DNA of 64,000 nucleotides from Bauldia sp. (GTDB lineage: Bacteria; Pseudomonadota; Alphaproteobacteria; Rhizobiales; Kaistiaceae): contig JADLGL010000082.1 in the NCBI GenBank assembly GCA_020849325.1, forward strand, positions 1-64,000, written 5' to 3'. Each line of letters opens with the position of its first letter. Within the stretch, counting starts at the first letter, position 1. Below, piece after piece: positions 44,978 to 54,532 of the stretch. The position numbers and the translations under genes were made by a program. The notes beneath the pieces were generated by a model. The model was not told where the DNA came from, made no database searches, and saw nothing but the letters and a program-made list of their open reading frames with translations.

Positions 44978-47341
44978 TCACTCGGCAACGGGGGCTAGGG
45001 CGTCGTTGTCGGCGGCCGCAATGGCCGCCCGTGGGGAAAGTCTGGCTACCGCCTCGCCGGGCGAGGCGTCCTTGGACCCATCAAGTTCGGGGAAAGTAAG
45101 GCGGATCATGGCGCCGCGGCCGCCACCGGCAACGGCGGGCGCATCGAGGAGATCGATGCGGCCGGCATGGTCTTCGACGATTTTCTTCACGATGGCCAGT
45201 CCCAGGCCGGTGCCCTTCTCGCGCGTCGTCATGTAGGGCTCGAGCATCAGCTGACGGTTCTCCCGCGGCAGGCCGACGCCGTTGTCGATCACGTCGAGCA
45301 CGATCGACCGGTCGACGATCCCGGCGCGCACCTCGATCCGTCCCTTGTCGGTCCGGTCCGGTACGGCGGTGATGGCCTCCGTCGCGTTCTTGATGAGGTT
45401 CGTCAGCACCTGGGCGATGAGCCGCTCGTCGAACCGGCCGACCAGCGGATGCTCCGCCATCTGGAGCCTGATCTCGATGTCGGGGTAGCCGGTCTGCATC
45501 ATGAAGACGGCCTCGCGCAGCGACTTCCGGAGGTCGTGCGGAGCGAGCGCGGGCTTCGGCATGCGGGCGAAGGACGAGAACTCGTCGACCATGCGGCCGA
45601 TGTCGCCGACCTGCCGGATGATCGTGTCGATGCACTGGTCGAAGATATCGCGGTCGTCGACGACGGTCCGCCCGAATTTTCGCCGCAGGCGCTCGGCCGA
45701 GAGCTGGATCGGCGTCAGCGGGTTCTTGATCTCGTGCGCGATGCGGCGGGCGACGTCGGCCCAGACGGCGGTGCGCTGGGCAGTGACGAGGTCGGTGATG
45801 TCGTCGAGCGTGACGACGTAGCCGCTCGCAGCCGTCGCGCCTTCGTTGGTGACGCGGACATTGATCGTGCGCGAGCGGCCGCCGCGGGCGAGCCCGATCT
45901 GCGTCTGGTGCTCGCGCTCGCGGTCGCGCGCGCCGAACGCTGCGGCAATGGCGGGCGCGAGTTCGGGCACCAGCGTGCCGACGGGCGCGCCGATGGCGGT
46001 GGCGACGTCGAGGTCGAGGAGTCGCAGCGCCATGCGGTTGAGGATGGTCACCCTCCCCTCGCCGTCGACGCCGACGACGCCCGCCGTGACGCCCGAAAGC
46101 ACCGCCTCCATGAAGCGGCGGCGGGTATCGATCTGCTCGTTCGCCTCGAGGAGATCGCTCCGCTGGCCGCGAAGCTGCGCGGTCATCTTGTTGAAGGACG
46201 AACTGAGCGCCGCGAGATCGCCATCACGCCGGTCGACCGGAACGCCGACGTCGAGATCGCCGCTCGCGACATGATCGGACGCGGCGATGAGGCGGCCGAT
46301 CGGCGAGACGAGGCGGTTGGCGACGGCGAGGCCGAGCCAGATCGCGGTCGCCAGAACGATGAGCGCGACGCCGAAATAGATGAGGCCGAACACCGCCTGC
46401 ATGCCCGAGCGGATCGCCATCAGGCCCGCGAACTCGACGGCGTTGTCGGCCGCGAGGTTCACGTAGTTGAGGGCAAGCGGATCGAAGCGGACGACGATGT
46501 AGAGGTAGAGGCCGCCCTCGAAGACGTCGTCGAAGTTGGCGAGCTTCACGATGCCGCCGGCGAAGGCGACGATCGTCCCGTCAGCGTCCTCGATCGGCTT
46601 CGGCGGGATGATCGCGGCGCGGAGCTGGTTCGTCGCGGCCTCCGTCAGAGCCGCCGGAGGCGGACGGGGCAGCGATTGCTGGGTGCTGTAGGTGGCCTGG
46701 AGGATCGGGTCGCCGGCCTGCGAAACGAGGAATACGCCCGGCACCCCGTAGGCATCGGGCAGCGCGTCGAGGAAGTCCTGGAACGGCTCGCTGCTGAAGA
46801 CGCTGAGGAGCCCGCGATTGGCGTCGATGTCGGCTTTCATCGCGTCGATGACGGTGACGAGCGAATTCAGCTGGGTCGCGTTGTAGGTCTCGGCGACCAT
46901 CGTCGAGTTCTCGACGATCGCCTGCGTCCGGGACGAGAACCAGTGATCGACGCCCTGGGCGAAGGTGACGTTCGCGACCACTGCGACCAGGAGCGCCGGC
47001 GTGACCGCGACGATCGCGAACAGCGCGACGATGCGGATGTGAAGCCGCGCCGCCGCCTCGCCGCGCCGTCTCGCCATCCACAGGCGCGCGATCTCGATCC
47101 CGACCGCGCCGAGGAGGCAGACGAGGAGAATGCCGTTGATGACGAGCGCGAGCGTGACCGTGCCCGGCGTCGGCTCGATCGCAGTGAGGCCGAGGAAGAT
47201 GAAGAACGTCGCCGACGCGGCAAGCAGAGCGAGAACGGCGGAGGCATAGCCGAACAGGCGCACCCAGCGGTGCCCGGCCACGCCGCGCGCCGAGGGCGGC
47301 AATGGGACCGAGTCGCCGGAGACTGGTGCCGTAGTCGTCAA
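44978..47341 (-). CDS. ntrY: Sensor histidine kinase NtrY
   Basis: 787 residues if started at TTG 47341, which has CGGACAGGA just upstream and precedes the first protein-like sequence; the track ATG at 47500 adds 53 unlikely residues. Three N-terminal spans (YASAVLALLAASATFFIFLG and following) and a periplasmic domain (about 150-300) lead to a further span, HAMP, a PAS domain, and HisKA with phospho-His in [20 protein letters not shown]. The catalytic domain has NLIKNATEAI and GTGLGLAIVKKIVEDH. It phosphorylates NtrX. Confidence 0.94.
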   Translation of the reverse strand: MTTTAPVSGDSVPLPPSARGVAGHRWVRLFGYASAVLALLAASATFFIFLGLTAIEPTPGTVTLALVINGILLVCLLGAVGIEIARLWMARRRGEAAARLHIRIVALFAIVAVTPALLVAVVANVTFAQGVDHWFSSRTQAIVENSTMVAETYNATQLNSLVTVIDAMKADIDANRGLLSVFSSEPFQDFLDALPDAYGVPGVFLVSQAGDPILQATYSTQQSLPRPPPAALTEAATNQLRAAIIPPKPIEDADGTIVAFAGGIVKLANFDDVFEGGLYLYIVVRFDPLALNYVNLAADNAVEFAGLMAIRSGMQAVFGLIYFGVALIVLATAIWLGLAVANRLVSPIGRLIAASDHVASGDLDVGVPVDRRDGDLAALSSSFNKMTAQLRGQRSDLLEANEQIDTRRRFMEAVLSGVTAGVVGVDGEGRVTILNRMALRLLDLDVATAIGAPVGTLVPELAPAIAAAFGARDREREHQTQIGLARGGRSRTINVRVTNEGATAASGYVVTLDDITDLVTAQRTAVWADVARRIAHEIKNPLTPIQLSAERLRRKFGRTVVDDRDIFDQCIDTIIRQVGDIGRMVDEFSSFARMPKPALAPHDLRKSLREAVFMMQTGYPDIEIRLQMAEHPLVGRFDERLIAQVLTNLIKNATEAITAVPDRTDKGRIEVRAGIVDRSIVLDVIDNGVGLPRENRQLMLEPYMTTREKGTGLGLAIVKKIVEDHAGRIDLLDAPAVAGGGRGAMIRLTFPELDGSKDASPGEAVARLSPRAAIAAADNDALAPVAE

Positions 47342-47513
47342 ATGTCCTGTCCGAAAGCCTAGCGAACCCGCGGCCTTCGCGTGGTCGCCGACATCTGGGC
47401 GGTGGGGATTCCACCAGCAATGTGGCGAGAATGCAACAGGTTTGGCGTGCGGGCCGGCAACCGTACCGGAGAGGCGGCTGGCTGCGGATGGAACGGGCAC
47501 AGCCGGCCGGCGT

Positions 47514-48101
47514 CTATGGAGCGGTGAGCTCCCGAGACAGAAGGCTCACTGTCTGATTGAGGCCGATACCGTCCATTCTTCGCAGCAGTTCGGCTGCCGT
47601 GAGTTCGGGCTTCTGAAACCGCTCCCTCATGGCCCTGATTGCGATCACCGCTCGTTGCTGGTGGCCGGCGATCACGCCGGCGAGGAACTCATCCGTCGTC
47701 GAAACACCGATATGCAACGGCTGGAGGGCGGCCGGCGGGAAGTGCCGAACGTTCTCCGTGACGATCACGTTTGATCCGCTCGCATTCGCGGCTGCCAGGA
47801 CGTGGCGGTCGCCATCATCCGGAAGAACTATCGAGGAAGAGAGGACTCGCCCCCGCTCGACGACGGCATCCGGAAAGGCCCGGCGGATTGCGTTCAACGC
47901 ACGCGCCGCCTTCGGCAACGCTTCAGGATCACCCTTCCTGTCGAGGATCGTCGCCACGGCGCGTTCTATCTCGACGAGCGTCTGCGGGGACCATCGGGGA
48001 CGAAACATTCCCGCGGCAGCAAGACTCAGGACCAGGTTTCTCGGAAGTGCGCCGGCCAGAACGCAGGCGTCGATCGTCGCGGTGTAGGGAATCGCCCGCA
48101 C
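47514..48101 (-). CDS. PIN-domain toxin within ntr cluster
   Basis: 195 residues, a PIN_3-type ribonuclease-like toxin. Acidic residues lie in TATIDACVLAGALPR, QTLVEIERAV, and PDDGDRHVLAAANASG, with NVIVTENVRHFP as the C-terminal core motif. A helical extension of about 65 residues follows (QQRAVIAIRAMRERF). It is 15 bases downstream of its HTH partner gene. It sits between ntrC and ntrY on the same strand, where rhizobia normally have no gene. Confidence 0.85.
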   Translation of the reverse strand: MRAIPYTATIDACVLAGALPRNLVLSLAAAGMFRPRWSPQTLVEIERAVATILDRKGDPEALPKAARALNAIRRAFPDAVVERGRVLSSSIVLPDDGDRHVLAAANASGSNVIVTENVRHFPPAALQPLHIGVSTTDEFLAGVIAGHQQRAVIAIRAMRERFQKPELTAAELLRRMDGIGLNQTVSLLSRELTAP

Positions 48102-48116
48102 CGCCGGTCCGATCGC

Positions 48117-48572
48117 CTAGACGAGATCCGCGTCGATGGCCGCCAGCTCCGCCAGCGCCGCTGCCCGGTCGGCGTCCCGCTCGGTCCGATAGTCGAGAGC
48201 CGCCTCGGCGCTGATCCGCCGGTGCCGACCGACGGTCTCGTACTTCATCTTTCCCTGATCGAGGAGCTTGATGAGGTGCGGTCGAGAAACGTTCAGGAGG
48301 TCGGCTGCCTGCTGGGTCGTGAGCATGTGCCGCTTCGGCACGAGCGTGACCGCCCGCCCGCTGCCGACATGCTGCAGCAAATCGAGGAGTGCTTTCGCCA
48401 CGCCGGGTGCAAGCACTACGTCGGCCTGCCGACCCCTTTCGGCCACCAGCCGGAATCTGGTCGGCTCGTCCGGCATGATCTCGTCGGCCAGGATCATCCT
48501 CAGGCGATTTGCGCTCTCGATCTCGACGTCGGAAGGCATCCGATCATCGAAGACATGCGTTCTCGCGGCCAT
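48117..48572 (-). CDS. Excisionase-type HTH antitoxin
   Basis: 151 residues from ATG 48572, which has GGGGAG directly upstream; the longer track start is not needed. Residues about 85-130 form a MerR/excisionase-like HTH (LTTQQAADLLNVSRPHLIKL, then GRHRRISAEAALDYR). The N-terminal 80 residues and the acidic C-terminal helix (DADRAAALAELAAIDADLV) may bind the toxin. HTH/PIN_3 pairs of this kind are known toxin-antitoxin modules. Inverted repeats lie in its upstream region. Confidence 0.85.
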   Translation of the reverse strand: MAARTHVFDDRMPSDVEIESANRLRMILADEIMPDEPTRFRLVAERGRQADVVLAPGVAKALLDLLQHVGSGRAVTLVPKRHMLTTQQAADLLNVSRPHLIKLLDQGKMKYETVGRHRRISAEAALDYRTERDADRAAALAELAAIDADLV

Positions 48573-48600
48573 GCTCCCCTTCTCCGGTGCCCAGCCCGGC

Positions 48601-48634
48601 GAATATAGGATGGCGTTCCGTAAACGCAATATTC
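48601..48634 (-). promoter_or_regulatory. Overlapping inverted repeats upstream of HTH/PIN operon
   Basis: Two inverted repeats overlap in this segment: GCGTT/AACGC (48613-48617 and 48623-48627) and GAATAT/ATATTC (48601-48606 and 48629-48634). Their centres differ by about 2.5 bases. The segment is AT-rich compared with its flanks and lies 29 bases before the antitoxin ATG. It is a plausible autoregulatory operator. Confidence 0.5.
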
Positions 48635-48685
48635 GAAACGCACCGGCTCTGTTCTGTCAGTCGAACCGATTCGCCGAGGGCAGCG

Positions 48686-50131
48686 CTACCGGCTCGAGCG
48701 GATGACCTGGATTTCGAGGTCCTGGATCTTCTTCCGCAGGGTGTTGCGGTTCACGCCGAGGAGTTCTGCCGCCTTGATCTGGTTGCCGCGGGTCGCGGCG
48801 AGCGCGGCGCTGATCAGCGGGTATTCCACCTCACGCAGGATGCGATGGTAGAGGCCGGGCGGCGGCAGGGCGTCGTGGAAGCCGTTGAAGTAGTCCGAGA
48901 GGTGCCGCTCGACGGACCTGCCGAGGGTCTCCTCCTCGCCGGTGCCACCCTCGGGTGCCGGGGGCAGCGGCGGAGTCGTGTCGAGCTCCGCCTCGATGAT
49001 CGCTTCGGTGATCACCTCCTGCGGGTAGAGCGCGGCGAGGCGGCGGATGAGGTTTTCGAGCTCGCGGATGTTGCCCGGCCAGCGGTAGCGCCGGAGGCGG
49101 TCGACGGCGGCGGTCTCGATCTGCTTCGGCGGCAGGCCTTCCTTTTCGCCGAGCGTGAAGAAATGGCGGATCAGGTCGGGGATGTCCTCGGTGCGCTCGC
49201 GGAGAGCCGGTAGCCGGATCGGAACGACGTTGAGGCGGTAGAAGAGGTCCTCGCGGAAGAGGCCCTGGTTGATGAGCGCCCGGAGGTCCTTGTTGGTCGC
49301 CGCGATGATGCGGACGTCGGTCTTGATCGGCGTCCGGCCGCCGACGGTCGTGTATTCGCCCTGCTGCAGCACGCGGAGAAGCCGCGTCTGCGCCTCCATC
49401 GGCATGTCGCCGATCTCGTCGAGGAAGAGCGTGCCGCCGTCGGCCTGCTCGAACCGGCCGGCGCTCCGCGCCTGGGCACCGGTGAAGGCTCCCTTCTCGT
49501 GGCCGAACAGTTCCGCCTCGACGAGATCGCGCGGGATCGCCGCCATGTTGATGGCGACGAACGTCCCCGTCCGGCGCTTGCCGTAATCGTGCAGCGCGCG
49601 GGCGACGAGCTCCTTGCCGGTGCCGGATTCGCCGGCGATCATCACGGTGAGGTCGGTCTGCATCAGGCGGGCGAGGATGCGGTAGATCTCCTGCATCGCC
49701 GGGGAGCGGCCGACGAGCGGGATGTTGTCGTTGACGTCGGGCCCCGCCTCGAGCCGCTTCGACTTCGGGCCGGACAGCGCGCGGCCGACGATGGCGATGA
49801 GCTCCTTGAGGTCGAACGGCTTCGGCAGGTAGTCGTAGGCGCCGCGCTCCGAGGCGCGGATCGCGGTCATGAACGTGTTCTGCGCGCTCATGACGATGAT
49901 CGGCAGGTCCGGCCGGACGCGCTTGATCCGGGGCAGGAGGTCGAACGCGTTCTCGTCGGGCATGACGACGTCCGTGATGACGAGGTCGCCATCGCCCCGG
50001 CTCACCCAGCGCCACAGCGTTGCCGCGTTCGACGTCAGCCGGACTTCGTATCCGGCCCGGGACAGCGCCTGGTTCAGGACGGTCCGGATGGCCGAGTCGT
50101 CGTCGGCGACGACGATGGTTCCGAGGGCCAT
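48686..50131 (-). CDS. ntrC: Nitrogen regulation response regulator NtrC
   Basis: 481 residues from ATG 50131. The REC domain has its phospho-Asp in [18 protein letters not shown]. The AAA+ domain has Walker [19 protein letters not shown], the sigma-54 contact loop GAFTGA and Walker [14 protein letters not shown]. The Fis-type HTH is [20 protein letters not shown]. NtrC~P activates sigma-54 promoters for nitrogen assimilation. It lies five bases after ntrB. Downstream the conserved ntrY neighbour is displaced by the HTH/PIN pair. Confidence 0.97.
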   Translation of the reverse strand: MALGTIVVADDDSAIRTVLNQALSRAGYEVRLTSNAATLWRWVSRGDGDLVITDVVMPDENAFDLLPRIKRVRPDLPIIVMSAQNTFMTAIRASERGAYDYLPKPFDLKELIAIVGRALSGPKSKRLEAGPDVNDNIPLVGRSPAMQEIYRILARLMQTDLTVMIAGESGTGKELVARALHDYGKRRTGTFVAINMAAIPRDLVEAELFGHEKGAFTGAQARSAGRFEQADGGTLFLDEIGDMPMEAQTRLLRVLQQGEYTTVGGRTPIKTDVRIIAATNKDLRALINQGLFREDLFYRLNVVPIRLPALRERTEDIPDLIRHFFTLGEKEGLPPKQIETAAVDRLRRYRWPGNIRELENLIRRLAALYPQEVITEAIIEAELDTTPPLPPAPEGGTGEEETLGRSVERHLSDYFNGFHDALPPPGLYHRILREVEYPLISAALAATRGNQIKAAELLGVNRNTLRKKIQDLEIQVIRSSR

Positions 50132-50136
50132 GGGCG

Positions 50137-51255
50137 TCAGGTCTCCTCGATGTTCGGGTCGCCGGAGTAGGCCGGCATCAGGACCCGGAAAGTGGTTCGG
50201 CCGGGCTGGGAGTCGCATTCGATGACGCCGCCATGGTCGCCGATGATCTTGGCAACCAAAGCAAGCCCGAGGCCAGTTCCGTTGGGCTTGGTGGTCACGA
50301 ACGGATCGAAGAGATGCGGCAGGATATCGGGCGGGACGCCTGGACCGTTGTCGCGGACGCCGAATTCGAGCGGCAGCGCCACCTTGTTGGAGCTGCCCTG
50401 GACCGAGAAGCGCACGCCCGGCCGGTAGGCGGTCGAGAGCATGATCTCGCCGTGCTTGGCATCGTGGCCGATCGCTTCCGCCGCGTTCTTCACGAGGTTC
50501 AGGAACACCTGGATGAGCTGATCGCGGTTGGCATAGACGGGCGGGAGCGACGGATCATATTCCTCGAGGAACGTGACGTTACGGGCAAAGCCCGACTGGG
50601 CGAGCCGCTTCACGTGCTCGAGCACGACGTGGATGTTGACCGGCTCGCGCTCGATCGGCCGCTCGTCCGAAAACACCTCCATCCGGTCGACCAGTTTCAC
50701 GATCCGGTCGGCCTCGTCGCAGATGAGCCGCGTCAAGGCGCGGTCGTCGTCCTCGACGTTGGTCTCGAGGAGCTGCGCCGCGCCGCGGATGCCGGACAGC
50801 GGGTTCTTGATCTCGTGCGCCAGCATCGAGGCGAGCCCGGTGACGGTACGCGCCGCGCCGCGGTGGGTGAGCTGGCGGTCGATCTTCTCGGCCATGGTCC
50901 GCTCCTGCAGCATCAGGACGACCGAGCCCTCGGCCGGCGAGGCGTAGATGTCGACGATGCGCTCGACACCGGTGCGTGGCGTGCCGATGTCGACGCGATA
51001 TTCGCTGACGGCCGAATCGCGCGTCCGGACCTGCTCGATGAGCGCAAGCAGCGGGCTGCCGAACGGCACGAAGCTGTCGATGTGGCTGCGGCGCAGGACC
51101 GCGGCGGAGGTACGGAAGAAGGTCTCGGCGGCAGAATTCGCCTGGGCGATGCTGCCGTCGGGCGCGATGAGGACGACGGGGTGCGGCAGCGCGTCGAGGA
51201 GCGCTGCCGCAGGGAGGCCCTGGGCGTGGGCAACTCCGGGATCGACGGCGTTCAT
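50137..51255 (-). CDS. ntrB: Nitrogen regulation sensor kinase NtrB
   Basis: 372 residues. A PAS domain ([20 protein letters not shown]) precedes HisKA with the phospho-His in [20 protein letters not shown] and the ATPase domain with [29 protein letters not shown] and [12 protein letters not shown]. No membrane span is present, as expected for the cytosolic, PII-controlled kinase. The ATG overlaps the dusB stop (ATGA). The long track ORF reaching into ispDF is an artefact. Confidence 0.96.
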   Translation of the reverse strand: MNAVDPGVAHAQGLPAAALLDALPHPVVLIAPDGSIAQANSAAETFFRTSAAVLRRSHIDSFVPFGSPLLALIEQVRTRDSAVSEYRVDIGTPRTGVERIVDIYASPAEGSVVLMLQERTMAEKIDRQLTHRGAARTVTGLASMLAHEIKNPLSGIRGAAQLLETNVEDDDRALTRLICDEADRIVKLVDRMEVFSDERPIEREPVNIHVVLEHVKRLAQSGFARNVTFLEEYDPSLPPVYANRDQLIQVFLNLVKNAAEAIGHDAKHGEIMLSTAYRPGVRFSVQGSSNKVALPLEFGVRDNGPGVPPDILPHLFDPFVTTKPNGTGLGLALVAKIIGDHGGVIECDSQPGRTTFRVLMPAYSGDPNIEET

Positions 51256-52301
51256 GCCGCCCTCCGGACATCGCGGGGGGTGGCGGCAGCACCGCGGAGG
51301 ACTGCGATCACCTCGGCCGGATCGTCGGAACGGAACAGCCGGGCGCGGAGCGCGGTGTCCCCGCCCCCGCCGGCGGCGATGATGCGGTCGAGATACCAGC
51401 CGAGATGTTTTCGCGCCGCGCGGATTCCGACGCCGGCGCCGTAGTGGGCGAGGAGGCCGGAATAGTGCTCCGCGGCGCGCTCGGCGATTTCCGCCGCGCT
51501 CCGCGGGGCCACCGCCTCGCCGCGCGCCGCGCGGACGATGTCGCCGGGCAGCCAGGGCTGGCCGTAGGCGGCGCGGCCGAGCATGACGCCGTCGGCGCCC
51601 GACGCCGCGAGAGCGGCTTCGGCATCGGCGAGGTTGCCGATGTCGCCATTGACGATCACCGGCAGCGAGGTGGCGGCCTTCACCGCGGCAACCGCCGACC
51701 AGTCGGCGCTTCCGTCGTAGAACTGGCAACGCGTGCGGCCGTGGACGGTGATCATCTGCACGCCGGCCCGCTCGGCCCGAGCCGCGAGATCGGGCGCGTT
51801 GAGCGAGCGTTCGTCCCAGCCGAGACGCATCTTCAGCGTCACCGGTTTCGTCGTCGCTTCGACGGTGGCGATGATGAGCGTCTCGGCGTGGTCGAGGTCG
51901 CGCATCAGCGCGGAGCCGGAATAGCCCGACGTCACCTTCTTGGCCGGGCAGCCCATGTTGATGTCGATGACATCGGCGCCGGCGGCCTCGGCGGCGCGCG
52001 CACCCTCCGCCATCCACCGCGCCTCGCGGCCGGCGAGCTGGATGACGTGCGGGCCGATGCCGGTCGCCTCGCTGCGGAGGGTCGATTCCTCGTCGCCGCG
52101 GGCGAGGAGTTCGCTCGCGATCATCTCCGAGACGACGAGTCCTGCCCCTGCTTCGGCCGCGATGGCCCGGAACGGCCGGTCGCTCACGCCGGACATCGGC
52201 GCGAGGAAGACGCGGTTCGGCAGCTCCACCGGGCCGAGGCGGAGCGGTGTCGCGAGAATTGCGGCAGTTCTGCCTATTTCGTAGGCGTTGTTGTCTATCA
52301 T
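51252..52301 (-). CDS. dusB: tRNA-dihydrouridine synthase
   Basis: 349 residues. FMN TIM-barrel motifs: [18 protein letters not shown], the catalytic Cys in [16 protein letters not shown], and [14 protein letters not shown] and [14 protein letters not shown]. DusB (NifR3) reduces uridine in the tRNA D-loop. In rhizobia dusB heads the ntrBC operon. ATG 52301 lacks a visible Shine-Dalgarno and is directly preceded by a dyad, so the transcript may have a very short structured leader. Confidence 0.95.
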   Translation of the reverse strand: MIDNNAYEIGRTAAILATPLRLGPVELPNRVFLAPMSGVSDRPFRAIAAEAGAGLVVSEMIASELLARGDEESTLRSEATGIGPHVIQLAGREARWMAEGARAAEAAGADVIDINMGCPAKKVTSGYSGSALMRDLDHAETLIIATVEATTKPVTLKMRLGWDERSLNAPDLAARAERAGVQMITVHGRTRCQFYDGSADWSAVAAVKAATSLPVIVNGDIGNLADAEAALAASGADGVMLGRAAYGQPWLPGDIVRAARGEAVAPRSAAEIAERAAEHYSGLLAHYGAGVGIRAARKHLGWYLDRIIAAGGGGDTALRARLFRSDDPAEVIAVLRGAAATPRDVRRAA

Positions 52302-52324
52302 TTAGGCACTTTGGCTTGTGCCTA
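52272..52324 (-). promoter_or_regulatory. Paired dyads around the dusB start
   Basis: Two inverted repeats share the pentamer TAGGC/GCCTA. The first is GCCTA-N5-TAGGC (52272-52286), inside the first dusB codons. The second is TAGGCAC-N8-GTGCCTA (52303-52324), just before the ATG. The second resembles the NtrC-binding pattern GCAC-N7-GTGC but with one extra spacer base. It could be an NtrC autorepression site or an mRNA hairpin. The placement suits repression of the promoter just upstream. Confidence 0.55.
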
Positions 52325-52325
52325 T

Positions 52326-52353
52326 ATCTTAACCAGTCATGCCTGAGGAGCAA
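52326..52353 (-). promoter_or_regulatory. Putative dusB-ntrBC promoter
   Basis: On the minus strand TTGCTC (52353-52348) and TAAGAT (52331-52326) are separated by 16 bases. Both are partial matches to sigma-70 hexamers. Transcription would start near 52319, inside the dyad, leaving a leader of about 18 bases. Confidence 0.35.
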
Positions 52354-52429
52354 GCGAAAAAGCGTTGACGCGCCGGGCGGGCTGATGCTTCGCTGGCGCC
52401 GATCCCGCCCCGCGACTGCCTCGAGAGCC

Positions 52430-53611
52430 ATGGCCAACGCCAGACCGACCGTCTTTGCCCTCCTGGTTGCCGCGGGGCGCGGCAGCAGGGCGGGTGGTCC
52501 GGTGCCGAAGCAGTACCAGGCGCTCGCCGGCCGGGCCATCCTCGCCCACACCCTCACCGCATTCCTCGACGAACCGGCGATCGACGCCGTCGCGGTCGTG
52601 ATCCATCCCGACGACGAGGCGCGCTACCGCGCGGCGGTGCCGGATCACGAAAAACTCCGTCCGCCGGTGCTCGGCGGCGGCGAGCGCCAGGAATCGGTGC
52701 GGAACGGCCTCGCCGGTCTCGGCGCGGCGCCGACCGATCTCGTGCTGATCCACGACGCGGTGCGCCCGTTTGCCTCGCGCTCGCTCCTCCGCAGCGTCAT
52801 AGAGGCGCTTGGCGACGAGGATGCCATCCTCCCTGCCCTCCCCGTCACCGACACGCTGAAGCGCGCCGACACCACCGGTCACGTCGAGGCGACCGTGCCG
52901 CGCGCCGGCCTCTACGGCGCGCAGACGCCCCAGGGGTTCCGCTTCGGCCCGATCATGGCGGCGCATGCGCGCGCGGCGGGCTCCCCGGCGTCCTTCACCG
53001 ACGACGCCTCGATCGCCGAATGGGCGGGTGTTCCGGTGCGGATCGTTCCGGGCGAGGCAGCCAACGTGAAACTCACCACCGCGGACGACATCAGAATGGC
53101 GGAAGCGCGCCTCTCCACGACCGAAACCCGTACCGGCACCGGCTACGACGTCCACGCCCTCGGTCCGGGCTCCAGCGTGATGCTGGGGGGCGTCGCGATC
53201 CCGTTCGACCGGAGCCTCGTCGGTCACTCCGATGCCGACGTCGCGCTCCATGCGCTCACCGATGCGGTGCTCGGCGCGATCGCCGACGGCGACATCGGCT
53301 CGCATTTCCCGCCGTCGGACCCGCAGTGGCGCGGTGTGTCGTCCGACCGCTTCCTGGCGCATGCCGTCGCCCGCCTCGCCGCGCGCGGCGGCGCCGTCGT
53401 CCACCTCGACCTCACGCTGATCGCCGAGGCGCCGAAGGTGGGGCCACACCGCGAGGCGATGCGGAACCGGATCGCCGCCATCTGCGGCATCGATCCCGGC
53501 CGCGTGGCGGTGAAGGCGACCACCAACGAGAAGATGGGCTTCATCGGCCGGGGCGAGGGCATCGCAGCGCTGGCCACCGCCACGGTGCGCCTCCCCGCGG
53601 GCGAGCCGTGA
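52430..53611 (+). CDS. ispDF: Bifunctional IspD/IspF isoprenoid enzyme
   Basis: 393 residues. IspD (about 1-225) has the CTP-binding start [22 protein letters not shown] and motifs [12 protein letters not shown] and AQTPQGFRF. IspF (about 230-393) has the zinc motif [30 protein letters not shown] and [16 protein letters not shown]. The fusion performs two steps of the MEP pathway and is typical of alphaproteobacteria. ATG 52430 is the first protein-like start. Its last bases overlap the CinA-like start (GTGA). Confidence 0.97.
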   Translation: MANARPTVFALLVAAGRGSRAGGPVPKQYQALAGRAILAHTLTAFLDEPAIDAVAVVIHPDDEARYRAAVPDHEKLRPPVLGGGERQESVRNGLAGLGAAPTDLVLIHDAVRPFASRSLLRSVIEALGDEDAILPALPVTDTLKRADTTGHVEATVPRAGLYGAQTPQGFRFGPIMAAHARAAGSPASFTDDASIAEWAGVPVRIVPGEAANVKLTTADDIRMAEARLSTTETRTGTGYDVHALGPGSSVMLGGVAIPFDRSLVGHSDADVALHALTDAVLGAIADGDIGSHFPPSDPQWRGVSSDRFLAHAVARLAARGGAVVHLDLTLIAEAPKVGPHREAMRNRIAAICGIDPGRVAVKATTNEKMGFIGRGEGIAALATATVRLPAGEP

Positions 53612-54108
53612 CGGACCTCTCGCCGCTCGCCGCCGAAGCCGGCGCGCTCGTCGAGCGCTGCCGGAGCAGAGGCTTTGGCATCGCCACGGCGGAATCCTGC
53701 ACCGGCGGCCTCGTTGCCGGGGCAATCACCGAAATTCCCGGCTCGTCGGCGGTGTTCGACCGCGGCTTCGTCACCTACGCCAATGCCGCGAAGACCGATC
53801 TCCTCGGCGTGCCGGCCGAGCTCATCGACCGCGTTGGCGCCGTCAGCGCCGAGGTGGCGCTCGCGATGGCCGAAGGCGCCCTCGCCCGCTCCCAGGCCGA
53901 GATCGCCGTGGCCGTCACCGGCATCGCCGGGCCGGGCGGCGGCTCCGCCGGGAAACCGGTGGGCCTCGTCTTCTTCTGCGCCACGCGGCGCGACCGGCCG
54001 CCGATCGCAGCCGTCCGGCAATTCGGCGACATCGGGCGCTCCGCGGTGCGGCTCGCGGCATGCCACGAGGCCCTGCGGCTCCTCATGGAGCAGGCCAGCA
54101 TCGCCTGA
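53608..54108 (+). CDS. pncC: CinA-family nicotinamide-nucleotide amidase
   Basis: 166 residues from GTG 53608. It is the stand-alone CinA C-terminal domain with TAESCTGGLVAGAITEIPGS, RGFVTYANAAKTDLLGVP and AVTGIAGPGGGSAGKPVGLV. The domain deamidates NMN to nicotinate mononucleotide. Many such genes follow ispDF in rhizobia. It overlaps ispDF by four bases. Whether it is an active PncC is by family inference. Confidence 0.92.
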   Translation: MTDLSPLAAEAGALVERCRSRGFGIATAESCTGGLVAGAITEIPGSSAVFDRGFVTYANAAKTDLLGVPAELIDRVGAVSAEVALAMAEGALARSQAEIAVAVTGIAGPGGGSAGKPVGLVFFCATRRDRPPIAAVRQFGDIGRSAVRLAACHEALRLLMEQASIA

Positions 54109-54112
54109 GGCG

Positions 54113-54373
54113 TCAGTCGTCCGGTGGCGCGGCGCCGAAGCCGCTGATGTCGAAGGCCGGTTTGGTGGCGAGATAGGTCGTTATCAGGCCGACGAGCCTT
54201 CCCTGAACGTCCTCGATCTCGTCGCTCCGGAAGCCGCCCGCGCGCGCTTCGGCAATCAGCTCCATCGCGATCCGCTCGGCCCGCGCCGCATAGGGCTCGA
54301 TGTCCCCGCCCTCGCCGGGCCGGAGCCTGTCGGCCATCCAGACGTCGATCCAGCGGAGAAGGCGCTTTGACAT
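54113..54373 (-). CDS. DUF768-like small protein
   Basis: 86 residues from ATG 54373 (MSKRLLRWIDVWMADRLRPG). The pattern of an opening WIDVWM helix, a mid helix (RAERIAMELIAEARAGGF) and an acidic EIEDVQGRLVGLITTYL helix resembles the DUF768 proteins abundant in Mesorhizobium. No function is known. It converges on the CinA-like gene with four bases between stops. Confidence 0.7.
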   Translation of the reverse strand: MSKRLLRWIDVWMADRLRPGEGGDIEPYAARAERIAMELIAEARAGGFRSDEIEDVQGRLVGLITTYLATKPAFDISGFGAAPPDD

Positions 54374-54532
54374 GATTCCGTACGCAATCGGCAAACAGCG
54401 GCGTCAGGATACACCCTCGGGCGCCTGCGGCGGCAACCGCCAGGCTCGAACCGAAGGCCCCTCGGACTCGCGCATCGTGGCGCCGGCCGACTACTCTCCC
54501 GCCGCGGCCGGTGCCGCGCTTCGGAGGCAGCG

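Noticed and set aside
41858-44998. Plus-strand ORF of 1046 residues
   Set aside because: Antisense shadow of dat, trkA and ntrX, with no recognisable domain.
45167-47362. Plus-strand ORF of 731 residues
   Set aside because: Antisense shadow of ntrY, with charged low-complexity composition.
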